A DNA stretch of 12,146 bases, taken from Bryobacteraceae bacterium (GTDB lineage Bacteria > Acidobacteriota > Terriglobia > Bryobacterales > Bryobacteraceae). Made by a program: the position numbers and the translations under genes. Numbering within the stretch: the stretch's first letter is position 1; the number at the start of each line of letters is the position of its first letter. This document shows positions 1-8,775 of the stretch, piece after piece. Under the pieces are notes generated by a model. It saw only the letters and a list, made by a program, of their open reading frames with translations. It made no database searches and was not told where the DNA came from. Location: assembly GCA_030044325.1 (NCBI GenBank), contig JASHWA010000100.1, positions 1 through 12,146 on the forward strand, given 5' to 3'.

Positions 1-1
1 G

Positions 2-1396
2 CACGGAATCGTGATGGTGTTCTTTTTCCTGGTGCCCTCGATTCCCGCGACGCTCGGAAACTTTCTGCTTCCCATCATGATCGGCGCGCGGGACCTGGCG
101 TTTCCGCGCATCAACCTGCTGAGCTGGTACATCTACATCGCCGGCGCGATCGTCACCATCGTCGCGATCCTGCACGGCGGCGTCGATACCGGCTGGACCT
201 TTTACGCGCCCTTCAGCTCCAGCTATTCCAACACGCACGTGATTCTCGCCGCGGTGGGAATTTTCATCGCCGGCTTCTCCTCCATCCTCACCGGATTGAA
301 TTTCATCGTCACGGTCCACAAAATGCGCGCGCCGGGAATGACCTGGGGACGCCTTCCGCTGTTCGTGTGGGCGCATTACGCCACCAGCCTGATTCAGATC
401 CTGGGAACTCCCGTGGTGGCGATCACGCTGGTTCTTCTGGGCTTCGAGCGCATTCTGCACGCGGGCATTTTCGACCCCGCCGAGGGCGGCGATCCCGTGC
501 TGTTCCAGCACCTGTTCTGGTTCTACTCGCATCCGGCGGTGTACATCATGATTCTGCCGGGCATGGGCGTGATCAGCGAAATCGTCCCGTGTTTTTCCCG
601 CAAGGGTGTGTTCGGCTACCCGTTCATCGCGGCGTCCAGCCTGGCGATCGCGGTCCTGGGATTCCTGGTGTGGGGACATCACCTCTTTGTGGCCGGGCAA
701 TCCATGTATGCGAGCATGGTGTTTTCCTTCCTCAGCTTTTTCGTGGCGGTTCCTTCCGCGATCAAGGTTTTCAACTGGACCGCGACCATGCACCGCGGCT
801 CGATTTCCTTCGACACGCCCATGCTGTACGCGTTCGGATTTATCGGGCTGTTCACCATCGGCGGACTCACCGGCCTGTTTCTGGCGACGCTCGCGCTCGA
901 CGTCCATGTCACCGACACCTATTTCGTGGTGGCGCACTTTCATTACGTGATGGTCGGCGGAATGGTGCTCGCCTACTTGGGAGGAGTGCATTTCTGGTTC
1001 CCGAAGATCACCGGGCGCCTGTATCCGGAAGGCTGGGCCAAGTTCGCCGCGCTGGTGGTTTTCGTCGGATTCAACCTGACATTTTTCCCGCAGTTCATTC
1101 TCGGCTACCTGGGCGCGCCGCGGCGCTATGCGACCTACGCGATCGAGTTTCACACGCTGAACGTGATGTCCACGGCGGGCGCGTCGATTCTGGGCGTCGG
1201 CTACATCATTCCGCTGATTTATCTGAGTTGGGCGTGGTTTAAAGGACCGCGCTCGCCGCAAAATCCGTGGGGCGCCAAGGGGCTCGAATGGGAGCAATCC
1301 CCGACGCCTCCGCCGACGTTGAATTTCGACGTTCCTCCCATCGTCACGGAGCCGGCGTACAATTATGCCGGGGAGGTGGAACGTGGACGGCACTGA
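2..1396 (+). CDS. ctaD: Cytochrome c oxidase subunit I, A2-type (5' end outside window)
   Basis: Catalytic subunit of the aa3/caa3-type terminal oxidase. It reduces O2 to water at the heme a3-CuB centre in the inner membrane and pumps protons. The frame is open from base 2, so the true start lies upstream. The first codon is His of an HG-IVMVFFF motif, the usual low-spin heme a ligand. Counting from the GTG at 11 as residue 1, GARDLAFPR lies near 25-33, YSHPAVY at 172-178 (CuB His174 and the Tyr178 that cross-links to it), the CuB pair HH at 223-224, the K-pathway lysine at 252, and the heme a3/heme a ligands in AHFH at 309 and 311. The classical helix VI glutamate (HPEVY) is Ala176 and the preceding pair is Tyr-Ser, the signature of A2 oxidases. 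Hydrophobic helices run throughout. The 3' end overlaps the subunit III gene, so the two are probably translationally coupled. Identification is very secure. Confidence 0.97.
   Translation, partial: HGIVMVFFFLVPSIPATLGNFLLPIMIGARDLAFPRINLLSWYIYIAGAIVTIVAILHGGVDTGWTFYAPFSSSYSNTHVILAAVGIFIAGFSSILTGLNFIVTVHKMRAPGMTWGRLPLFVWAHYATSLIQILGTPVVAITLVLLGFERILHAGIFDPAEGGDPVLFQHLFWFYSHPAVYIMILPGMGVISEIVPCFSRKGVFGYPFIAASSLAIAVLGFLVWGHHLFVAGQSMYASMVFSFLSFFVAVPSAIKVFNWTATMHRGSISFDTPMLYAFGFIGLFTIGGLTGLFLATLALDVHVTDTYFVVAHFHYVMVGGMVLAYLGGVHFWFPKITGRLYPEGWAKFAALVVFVGFNLTFFPQFILGYLGAPRRYATYAIEFHTLNVMSTAGASILGVGYIIPLIYLSWAWFKGPRSPQNPWGAKGLEWEQSPTPPPTLNFDVPPIVTEPAYNYAGEVERGRH
1371..1376 (+). promoter_or_regulatory. 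Shine-Dalgarno for subunit III, favouring a GTG start
   Basis: GGGAGG lies inside the end of the subunit I gene, 6 bases before an in-frame GTG at 1383. The alternative ATG at 1365 lies upstream of this site and has no such motif before it. The spacing favours GTG 1383 as the real start of subunit III. Confidence 0.6.
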
Positions 1397-2051
1397 TGTC
1401 ACCATTCCGGAGCACATTCCGGAGCTGAAGCATCATTTCGACGATACGGCGCAGCAGTACGAGTCCTCCACGCTGGGAATGTGGGTGTTCCTGCTGACCG
1501 AAATCATGTTTTTCGGTGGGATGTTCGGCAGCTACACGGTGTATCGCAACATGTACCCGGAGGCGTTCGCTTCGACCAGCCGCTTCATGAACGTGACCCT
1601 GGGCGCCACCAATACCGCGGTGTTGATTTGCAGCAGCCTGACCATGGCGCTGGCGGTGCGGGCGGCGAGGCTGGGCGCCAAGAAAAAGCTGATCCTGTTC
1701 CTGGTGTTCACGCTGATCCTGGGAATTGTGTTCCTGAGCATCAAATACGTCGAATATCACGAAAAATGGGTGGATCATCACATTCCCGGGCCGGGATTCC
1801 ACTACGATCTGCCGCAATACTACCACCAGGCGCAAATTTTGTTTTTCCTGTACTTCGCCATGACGGGAATGCACGCGCTGCACATGATCGTGGGCGCGGG
1901 CCTGCTGACGACGCTGATCGTGATGGCCGCGCGCAACCGTTTCAACGCGGAGTGGAACACGCCCGTCGATATGATCGGATTGTATTGGCATTTCGTCGAT
2001 ATTGTCTGGATTTTTCTTTTCCCGCTGCTGTATTTGATAGGAAATCATTGA
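1383..2051 (+). CDS. ctaE: Cytochrome c oxidase subunit III
   Basis: Integral membrane subunit III (heme-copper oxidase subunit III family), which stabilises the subunit I core. From the GTG at 1383 it is 222 residues; from the ATG at 1365 it would be 228. I prefer the GTG because GGGAGG sits 6 bases before it. Five hydrophobic segments are visible: STLGMWVFLLTEIMFFGG, a stretch around TAVLICSSLTMALAV, LILFLVFTLILGIVFLSI, a long one around FLYFAMTGMHALHMIVGAG, and the C-terminal WHFVDIVWIFLFPLLYL. The last is the family's most recognisable motif. Five helices rather than seven is the usual short bacterial form. The gene overlaps the end of subunit I by 14 bases and ends one base before the subunit IV start, so all three are one operon. 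Identification is secure; only the start is in question. Confidence 0.95.
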   Translation: MDGTDVTIPEHIPELKHHFDDTAQQYESSTLGMWVFLLTEIMFFGGMFGSYTVYRNMYPEAFASTSRFMNVTLGATNTAVLICSSLTMALAVRAARLGAKKKLILFLVFTLILGIVFLSIKYVEYHEKWVDHHIPGPGFHYDLPQYYHQAQILFFLYFAMTGMHALHMIVGAGLLTTLIVMAARNRFNAEWNTPVDMIGLYWHFVDIVWIFLFPLLYLIGNH

Positions 2052-2052
2052 A

Positions 2053-2355
2053 ATGAGCTCTCAGATTACGCCCGTTAAAAACTACGTTCTGGTGTTTCTG
2101 GCCCTGATCGCGCTGACCATCGCCACCACGCTCATCTCGCGCGTCGAGCTGGGCGAGTACAACTTCGTGGTCGCGCTGACCATCGCGGTGATTAAAGCCA
2201 GCCTGGTGGTGTGGTTCTTCATGCACGTGAACCATTCGAGTTCCCTCACGCGCCTGTTCGTGGTCGCGGGCCTGTTCTGGCTGGCGATCATGCTGGTGTT
2301 CGTGATGAGCGATTACGTCAGCCGCGGCTGGCTACCCGGTCCGCGCTGGCGGTGA
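2053..2355 (+). CDS. ctaF: Cytochrome c oxidase subunit IV (small prokaryotic subunit)
   Basis: A 100-residue membrane protein of the prokaryotic cytochrome c oxidase subunit IV family (COX4_pro type), an accessory subunit of aa3/caa3 oxidases. Three hydrophobic segments are visible, about residues 9-29, 36-57 and 68-88. The middle one contains IKASLVVWFFMHV, typical of the family, followed by the short NHSSSLTRL loop. AGGAA at 2039-2043 lies 9 bases before the ATG and can serve as ribosome binding site. It starts one base after the subunit III stop and is the last gene of the oxidase operon here. Its exact biochemical role is poorly defined in the family. Position and topology make the call secure. 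Confidence 0.9.
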   Translation: MSSQITPVKNYVLVFLALIALTIATTLISRVELGEYNFVVALTIAVIKASLVVWFFMHVNHSSSLTRLFVVAGLFWLAIMLVFVMSDYVSRGWLPGPRWR

Positions 2356-2361
2356 TGGGTG

Positions 2362-2403
2362 GGAAGTGGGGAGTGGGAAGTAGGTGCGCCCACTACCACT
2401 TCC
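2362..2403. terminator. Hairpin between convergent genes, possible bidirectional terminator
   Basis: An imperfect inverted repeat: GGAAGTGG (2362-2369) pairs with CCACTTCC (2396-2403), and AGTGGG (2372-2377) pairs with CCCACT (2389-2394). A GG/A internal loop separates the two stems and an 11-base loop closes the structure, giving 14 pairs in all. It lies between the end of the oxidase operon and the end of the DUF1501 gene. No T run follows on either strand, so it is not a textbook intrinsic terminator. The left arm is also a purine-rich near repeat of GGGAAGT/GGGGAGT, so it may instead be a remnant of a low-complexity repeat. Confidence 0.4.
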
Positions 2404-3757
2404 TAAACCAAAATCCCTTCCACCACATTTCCCGCCACATCCGTGAGCCGGAATCACGCCCCGCGTAGCGGAATGTCAGCCGGGTGTGATCGAAGCCGAG
2501 AAGCTTGAGAATCGTTGCGTGGAAATCGTGCACGTGAACGCCGTTTTCCGCGATCTTCGCGCCGAAATCGTCGGTCTCGCCCCACGCGATCCCCGGTTTC
2601 ACGCCCCCTCCCGCCATCCATGACGAGTATGCGACGTTGTGATGGCTGCGGCCGTTGGGCGAATCGGCGGTCGGCGTGCGCCCGAATTCCGTGGTCCACA
2701 CCACCAGCGTGTCCTCCAGCAGCCCGCGCGACTTCAGATCCTTGAGCAGCGCCGCAATCGGCTGATCGATATTCCGCGCGAGCGGCTCGTGCGAGCGGAT
2801 ATCGGTGTGCGCGTCCCAATTGTCCGATGATCCCTGGTCGATCAATTCGATGAAGCGCACGCCGCGCTCGGCGAGGCGCCGCGCCACGATGCACTGCCAC
2901 GCGAATCCTTTCGTGCTGCCGCGCTCGAGGCCATAAAGCTGGAGCGTCGCGTCGGTCTCTTTTGACAGATCGAGCACCTCGGGCATCTGCATCTGCATCC
3001 CGTAGGCCGTCTCGAAAGTTTTGATCCGCGCGGCGAGCGCCGGATCCTCCGGCCGCGACGTCTGGTGCTTGCGATTCAATCGTGCCAGCAACCCGAGCTC
3101 TAAATCCTCGATCTCCTGCGTCGGCGCGCGGCGCGTCAGATCCGGAATCGGATCAGGACCCGCGGTCACTCGCGTTCCCGAATGACAGCCGGGCAGAAAA
3201 TTCGACGACCACGCCTGCGCGCCCGCATACGGCAGCTTCGGCGCAAGAACCACGAACGAGGGCAAATTCTGATTCTCGGTTCCGAGGCCGTAACTCACCC
3301 ACGAGCCGAGGCTCGGCCGCGCGACTGTCACTGAGCCTGTGTGGATTCCCAGCGTCGCCTGAAAATGGTCGTTGTGATCGCCGTGCATGGAGCGAATCAG
3401 GCAGATGCCGTCGATGGAGTCGCCGACGTGCGGAAAAAGCTCGCTGACCATGATTCCGGATTTCCCGCGCGGCTTGAAATCCCAGTGCGGGCGGACGTAG
3501 AGGCGTCCGTTTTTCGCTGTTTGCCCGGCTTCCGCGGCGGCGATCAGCTTGGGTTTGTAGTCGAACGAATCGACGTGCGAAACCCCGCCCGGCATATACA
3601 TAAAGATGACGCGCTTGGCTTTCGCCGGAAATTGCGGCGCGCGCGGGGCGAGCGAATCGCCCGTTTCGGCGAACATTTGCTGGAGCACCGCGGGGAAAAG
3701 CATCGAGCCGGTGAACAGGCTGCGGACCATCTGGCGCCGGGAGCAATCACAAGTCAT
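2393..3757 (-). CDS. DUF1501 family protein, Tat-exported, 3' end frameshifted
   Basis: A DUF1501 protein, a family related to the alkaline phosphatase/sulfatase superfamily and common in planctomycetes, Verrucomicrobia and Solibacter relatives. Its reaction is unknown. The N-terminus SRRQMVRSLF plus a hydrophobic stretch resembles a twin-arginine signal. Counting from the ATG at 3757, family motifs are SHVDSFD (60-66), DNWDAH (312-317), TTEFGRTP (355-362), HHN (372-374) and HDFHATIL (410-417). AAGGA at 3764-3768 abuts the ATG at 3763 but lies 6 bases before the ATG at 3757, so I chose the latter. After residue 435 (GRD) the frame as sequenced reads an atypical SGSRMWREMWW-type tail to a stop at 2393-2395. 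One extra base near 2452 would give GRDF-RLTDVAGNVVEGILV and a stop at 2403-2405, the family's normal ending (451 residues). It lies 41 bases after the PSCyt/DUF1549 gene, its usual partner. Confidence 0.9.
   Translation of the reverse strand: MTCDCSRRQMVRSLFTGSMLFPAVLQQMFAETGDSLAPRAPQFPAKAKRVIFMYMPGGVSHVDSFDYKPKLIAAAEAGQTAKNGRLYVRPHWDFKPRGKSGIMVSELFPHVGDSIDGICLIRSMHGDHNDHFQATLGIHTGSVTVARPSLGSWVSYGLGTENQNLPSFVVLAPKLPYAGAQAWSSNFLPGCHSGTRVTAGPDPIPDLTRRAPTQEIEDLELGLLARLNRKHQTSRPEDPALAARIKTFETAYGMQMQMPEVLDLSKETDATLQLYGLERGSTKGFAWQCIVARRLAERGVRFIELIDQGSSDNWDAHTDIRSHEPLARNIDQPIAALLKDLKSRGLLEDTLVVWTTEFGRTPTADSPNGRSHHNVAYSSWMAGGGVKPGIAWGETDDFGAKIAENGVHVHDFHATILKLLGFDHTRLTFRYAGRDSGSRMWREMWWKGFWFRKW
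2452..2453 (-). other. Probable one-base deletion (frameshift) in the DUF1501 gene
   Basis: On the + strand the sequence reads GGAATC; GGAAATC would restore the frame. On the coding strand this turns GAT TCC GGC into GAT TTC CGG CTC, giving D-F-R-L-T-D-V, which is how DUF1501 proteins normally end (GRDFRLTD). A stop then follows at 2403-2405. The loss in a short A run suggests a slippage or sequencing indel. The sequence alone cannot tell mutation from assembly error. Confidence 0.75.
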
Positions 3758-3763
3758 CGTCAT

Positions 3764-3768
3764 TCCTT
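3764..3768 (-). promoter_or_regulatory. Shine-Dalgarno of the DUF1501 gene
   Basis: AAGGA on the - strand directly abuts the first ATG (3763) and is 6 bases from the second in-frame ATG (3757). The spacing points to the second ATG as the start. Confidence 0.5.
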
Positions 3769-3798
3769 GGAGCGCGTTGTTGAATTTTTCATCAGCGT

Positions 3799-6114
<2,316 letters not shown>

Positions 6115-6121
6115 CAGGGAT

Positions 6122-6127
6122 AGTATA
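6122..6127 (-). promoter_or_regulatory. Candidate -10 element, possible leaderless start of the PSCyt/DUF1549 gene
   Basis: TATACT on the - strand ends 7 bases before the ATG at 6114, so transcription could begin at or next to the start codon. No Shine-Dalgarno is seen. It falls in the 30-base gap after the upstream gene, so the gene could have its own promoter besides read-through. No good -35 is visible. Confidence 0.3.
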
Positions 6128-6144
6128 TCGGCTCCGGCTGCCCG

Positions 6145-6807
6145 CTAATTCATCGACGGCAATGAGAGCGTTGCGTTGCCCGCCGGCCCGGAATAGATCA
6201 GGTCCACCGAATGAATTCCTTTGTCCTTCCCGTGATAGCGGAAAAACAGCAATCCCGCGCGGGGAAGCGTGCGCTCGCCTTCCGGGAAGGACAATTTCTT
6301 CACGCGCAGCACCAGTTTGCGCTGCACATCGAAGGGAACTTTGGGAGGCGTGGGAGTTCCGGAATCCGGCTGCTGCGAGGCGCTGCCGAACGTGGTCTTG
6401 GATTTTTCGGGTTGCGGAGGCGCCCAGTCGGGATCTTTGATGTCCACCAGCGCGTACGACTCGCTTGCGAGAATTTTCTTGTTCCCGTTGACGCGCAGCG
6501 AAAAATTCTGGTAAGAAAGTGCCATCTGGGTTCCCGGCGCGCCGTAGAACGCCGCCTCGACGACGATGTAATCCTCAGTCGAAAGCGGGCCGTCGGGGGT
6601 GGGGATCGAATGGCCGGCGAACTCGGCCGCGATGGTCACGGCACCGACCTTTTTCTGCGCCTGATAATCGTTCGCCGAGGCGCGCGGAACGCTCCCTTCG
6701 CCTTCGAGAACCTCGGCCGGTTTTGCCGCCGCCGAAGCGGCCGGCGCCTGCGCGGCCAAGCCCCGTGCGGCCAGCGCGGCGATCGCTGTGTACAGAAAAA
6801 CTCGCAT
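6145..6807 (-). CDS. Secreted protein of unknown function
   Basis: I do not recognise a family. From the ATG at 6807 it is 220 residues. The N-terminus MRVFLYTAIAALAARGLAAQ looks like a signal peptide, cut near LAA-Q, followed by an Ala/Pro-rich linker. The rest (about 45-220) alternates hydrophobic and polar residues like a beta-rich domain (VTIAAEFAGHSI, YIVVEAAFYG, LSYQNFSLRVNG, KLVLRVKKLSF, AGLLFFRYHGKD, HSVDLIYSGPAG). A Pro/Ser-rich insert sits around 130-160. A GTG at 6825 would add six residues (MLICEL), but the ATG gives a cleaner signal peptide and has TAATTT 8 bases upstream. It lies 30 bases before the PSCyt/DUF1549 gene on the same strand, so the three genes down to 2393 may be one unit. 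It is likely periplasmic or cell-surface. Being a gene is well supported; its function is not. Confidence 0.8.
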   Translation of the reverse strand: MRVFLYTAIAALAARGLAAQAPAASAAAKPAEVLEGEGSVPRASANDYQAQKKVGAVTIAAEFAGHSIPTPDGPLSTEDYIVVEAAFYGAPGTQMALSYQNFSLRVNGNKKILASESYALVDIKDPDWAPPQPEKSKTTFGSASQQPDSGTPTPPKVPFDVQRKLVLRVKKLSFPEGERTLPRAGLLFFRYHGKDKGIHSVDLIYSGPAGNATLSLPSMN

Positions 6808-6815
6808 CAGCTCAC

Positions 6816-6821
6816 AAATTA
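6816..6821 (-). promoter_or_regulatory. Candidate -10 element before the secreted unknown gene
   Basis: TAATTT on the - strand ends 8 bases before the ATG at 6807, inside the 46-base divergent gap shared with apaG. It is compatible with a very short or absent leader. It is a weak match with no clear -35. Confidence 0.22.
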
Positions 6822-6853
6822 ACACAGTTCAGGCTTGATATCATGGAACGTTC

Positions 6854-7270
6854 ATGGCACCCGGTCTTCACTCGAACCTTGCGCCCATGTCGGAGGCGGT
6901 CACCCACGAAATTCGAGTCGAGGTGATGTCGCGGCACTCGCCGGAGAATTCGCGCCCGCAGAACGATCAATGGGTTTTCGAATACACCGTGCGCATCACC
7001 AACGAAGGATCGGAAACGGTGCAACTGGTCAGCCGCCACTGGATCATCACCGATGCCCTCGATCACACGCAGGAAGTGAAGGGGCTCGGCGTGGTGGGCG
7101 AGCAGCCGGTGCTCGCGCCCGGCGAATATTTCAAATATTCGTCCTGGTGCCCGCTCAAAACGGCGAGCGGCATGATGCGCGGAACCTACCAGATGGTCCG
7201 CCGCGACGGCGAAGGGTTCGAAATCGAGATCGCGCCGTTCGCGTTGAGAACCCGTCAGACGGTTCATTAG
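6854..7270 (+). CDS. apaG: ApaG family protein (DUF525)
   Basis: A small cytosolic protein of the ApaG/DUF525 family, which forms a fibronectin-like beta sandwich. In enterobacteria it has been linked to cobalt and magnesium resistance, but its molecular activity is not settled. Here it is 138 residues from the ATG at 6854, or 127 from the ATG at 6887. The conserved core is clear: FEYTVRITNEG, VQLVSRHWIITD, then KGLGVVGEQPVLAPGEYFKY and the end G-MMRGTYQMV with FEIEIAPFAL. The family normally begins close to the second ATG. The first has GGAA 5 bases before it and TATCAT 9 bases before it, while the second has no ribosome binding site, so the start is unresolved. It is divergent from the secreted unknown gene with a 46-base gap and is followed after 20 bases by the DUF1801 gene, so the two may be co-transcribed. 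Confidence 0.93.
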   Translation: MAPGLHSNLAPMSEAVTHEIRVEVMSRHSPENSRPQNDQWVFEYTVRITNEGSETVQLVSRHWIITDALDHTQEVKGLGVVGEQPVLAPGEYFKYSSWCPLKTASGMMRGTYQMVRRDGEGFEIEIAPFALRTRQTVH

Positions 7271-7290
7271 CCTGGACTGCGATCCCAACT

Positions 7291-7665
7291 ATGGAACGAA
7301 GGGTCCCCAAGTCGGTTGACGAGTACATCGCCGCGCAGCCTGACGCAGTGCGGCCGAAGCTCGAGCAGGTTCGCACCGCGATTCGAAAGGCTGTTCCGGA
7401 GGCAGTCGAGGGCATCGGGTATCGCATGCCGGGATACAAGCTGCACGGGAAGGCGATGCTGTTCTTCGCCGGCTTCAAGGAACATTACTCGCTGTTTGCG
7501 GCGTCGGGGACATTTTTTGCAACGCTCGCAGATGAACTCAAGGGCTATGAGGTTCGAAAGGGAACCGTCCGGTTCCCACTCGCCAAGCCGGTTCCGGTGA
7601 AGCTCATCAGCCGGATCGCGAAACTGCGCGCCACTCAAATCGCCTCCACCCGGCCGACGCGCTAA
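7291..7665 (+). CDS. DUF1801 domain protein (YdhG/frataxin-like fold)
   Basis: A 124-residue cytosolic protein of the DUF1801 family. Family markers are the N-terminal SVDEYIAAQPDAVRPKLEQV helix, RKAVPEAVEGIGYRMPGYKL, the HGKAMLFFAGFKEHYSLFA strand-turn, and the late KGTVRFPLAKPVP motif before the last helix (LISRIAKLRAT). Some members (Bacillus YdhG/Fra) act as frataxin-like iron chaperones; most have no assigned function, so I do not claim one. The ATG at 7291 begins the conserved region at the expected distance, although no Shine-Dalgarno is visible. The stop overlaps that of the convergent SMP-30 gene by four bases (7662-7665). Confidence 0.88.
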   Translation: MERRVPKSVDEYIAAQPDAVRPKLEQVRTAIRKAVPEAVEGIGYRMPGYKLHGKAMLFFAGFKEHYSLFAASGTFFATLADELKGYEVRKGTVRFPLAKPVPVKLISRIAKLRATQIASTRPTR

Positions 7666-8681
7666 GCGATGTGCGCTCCAGTCGTGTTGACGTACACCGC
7701 ATACAACGACTCGCTTGCCGCCATGAACAATCGATTCCGCTTGGTCCCTCCGAACGCGACGTTGGCGCAGGTTTCCGGAAGCCGGATCAGCCCGATGCGC
7801 TCGCCTTCCGGCGTGAACACCTGAACTCCCGGAGGCGCACCGCACCACAAATTCCCATCCACATCGCAGCGCATTCCGTCGGCGTAGGAAGGCGCGCCCG
7901 TGCCGGGAATATCGAACTGGATAAAGCGCCGCCCGTTGCGGACTTTCTCTCCATCCAAGTCCCACACGCGAACCTCGCGGCCCGGACCGGTGTCGGCGAT
8001 GTAGACCTTTTTGTAATCCGGCGAGAAACAGACGCCGTTGGGACCACCCATCTCATCGGTGACGATGGTCATCCGTCCGGTTTTCCCGTCCACGCGATAG
8101 GCGGCTTCTTTCAGCTCCTTCTGGGCCTTGAATCCTTCGTAATTTCCATTGATTCCGTAGGTCGGATCGGAAAACCAGATGCTCCCGTCCGGATGCACCA
8201 CGATGTCGTTGGGAGAGTTCAGGCGCTTTCCTTCGAAGTGATCGGCGATGACGGTGACCGTGCCGTTATACTCGTAGCGCACCACGCGCCGGTTGCCGTG
8301 TTCGCAGGAAAGCTGGCGTCCTTCGAAATCGAAGGTGTTGCCGTTGCTGTATCCGGAGGGATTGCGAAACACGGCGACGCGCGAATCCTCTTCGAGCCAG
8401 CGCATCTGGACGTTGTTGGGAATATCGCTCCATACCAGATACCGGCCCACGCCGTTCCACGCCGGACCCTCGGCCCATAACGTCCCGAAATACAGCCGCC
8501 GGATGGGCGTATTCCCGATGATATATTTGCGGAACCGCGGATCGAGCGCGACCACATCCGGATCGGGATAACGAATCGGCCCGGGATGATCCCAATCGCG
8601 CGGCGCAGGGAAGGGCGTAATCGACTGCTGCGCCGCCGCGATTCCGCCCAAGGTGGTTCCCAAGAAGGTTCTGCGAAGCAT
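7662..8681 (-). CDS. SMP-30/gluconolactonase/LRE family protein, Tat-exported
   Basis: A six-bladed beta-propeller hydrolase family whose members open sugar lactones or related esters using one divalent metal. The protein is 339 residues from the ATG at 8681. MLRRTFLGTTLGGIAAAQ resembles a twin-arginine signal, so it is probably periplasmic. The expected metal ligands are Glu71 (AEGPAW), Asn158 (LNSPNDIVVHPDG) and Asp268 (YADGM), all in normal context. Other blade motifs are GSIWFSDPTYGI, GGPNGVCFSPD and KKVYIADTG. The frame stays open to a start at 8783, but that would prepend 34 residues ahead of a good signal peptide and run past the divergent peptidase start, so I reject it. There is no Shine-Dalgarno; TATAGA lies 7 bases before the ATG. 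The natural substrate is unknown, though gluconolactone-like lactones are the default guess. Confidence 0.9.
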   Translation of the reverse strand: MLRRTFLGTTLGGIAAAQQSITPFPAPRDWDHPGPIRYPDPDVVALDPRFRKYIIGNTPIRRLYFGTLWAEGPAWNGVGRYLVWSDIPNNVQMRWLEEDSRVAVFRNPSGYSNGNTFDFEGRQLSCEHGNRRVVRYEYNGTVTVIADHFEGKRLNSPNDIVVHPDGSIWFSDPTYGINGNYEGFKAQKELKEAAYRVDGKTGRMTIVTDEMGGPNGVCFSPDYKKVYIADTGPGREVRVWDLDGEKVRNGRRFIQFDIPGTGAPSYADGMRCDVDGNLWCGAPPGVQVFTPEGERIGLIRLPETCANVAFGGTKRNRLFMAASESLYAVYVNTTGAHIA

Positions 8682-8688
8682 ACCGATA

Positions 8689-8694
8689 TCTATA
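8689..8694 (-). promoter_or_regulatory. Candidate -10 element, possible leaderless start of the SMP-30 gene
   Basis: TATAGA on the - strand ends 7 bases before the ATG at 8681, the same spacing as TATACT before the PSCyt/DUF1549 gene. No Shine-Dalgarno lies in between and no clear -35 is seen. Confidence 0.28.
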
Positions 8695-8714
8695 CCGCAA
8701 TTCCATTGGTCCCA

Positions 8715-8744
8715 TTGACTCCGGTGTTCCGTATCGGTTAATAT
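8715..8744 (+). promoter_or_regulatory. Promoter of the S53 peptidase gene
   Basis: TTGACT (8715-8720), an 18-base spacer, then TAATAT (8739-8744) in an AT-richer patch. This is a near match to a housekeeping sigma-70 promoter. A start of transcription near 8751 would leave a leader of about 25 bases that contains the Shine-Dalgarno GGAGG at 8766-8770. Confidence 0.5.
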
Positions 8745-8765
8745 TTCGGGGCGTAACGTCATCGC

Positions 8766-8770
8766 GGAGG
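8766..8770 (+). promoter_or_regulatory. Shine-Dalgarno of the S53 peptidase gene
   Basis: GGAGG lies 5 bases before the ATG at 8776 and fixes that start. It contrasts with several neighbouring genes that show no such site. Confidence 0.7.
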
Positions 8771-8775
8771 GATCA

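Noticed and set aside
1344..2048. A 234-codon - strand frame opposite subunit III
   Set aside because: The His/Gln/Arg-rich translation is what the reverse complement of membrane-protein codons gives; the + strand gene is certain.
6122..6150. A -35 element for the TATACT before the PSCyt/DUF1549 gene
   Set aside because: At the proper distance I see only GAATTA-like sequence, too far from TTGACA to list as a full promoter.
6835..7290. Upstream extension of the DUF1801 frame to 6835
   Set aside because: That stretch is out of frame with apaG, which is clearly coding there. The conserved DUF1801 region begins at the ATG at 7291.
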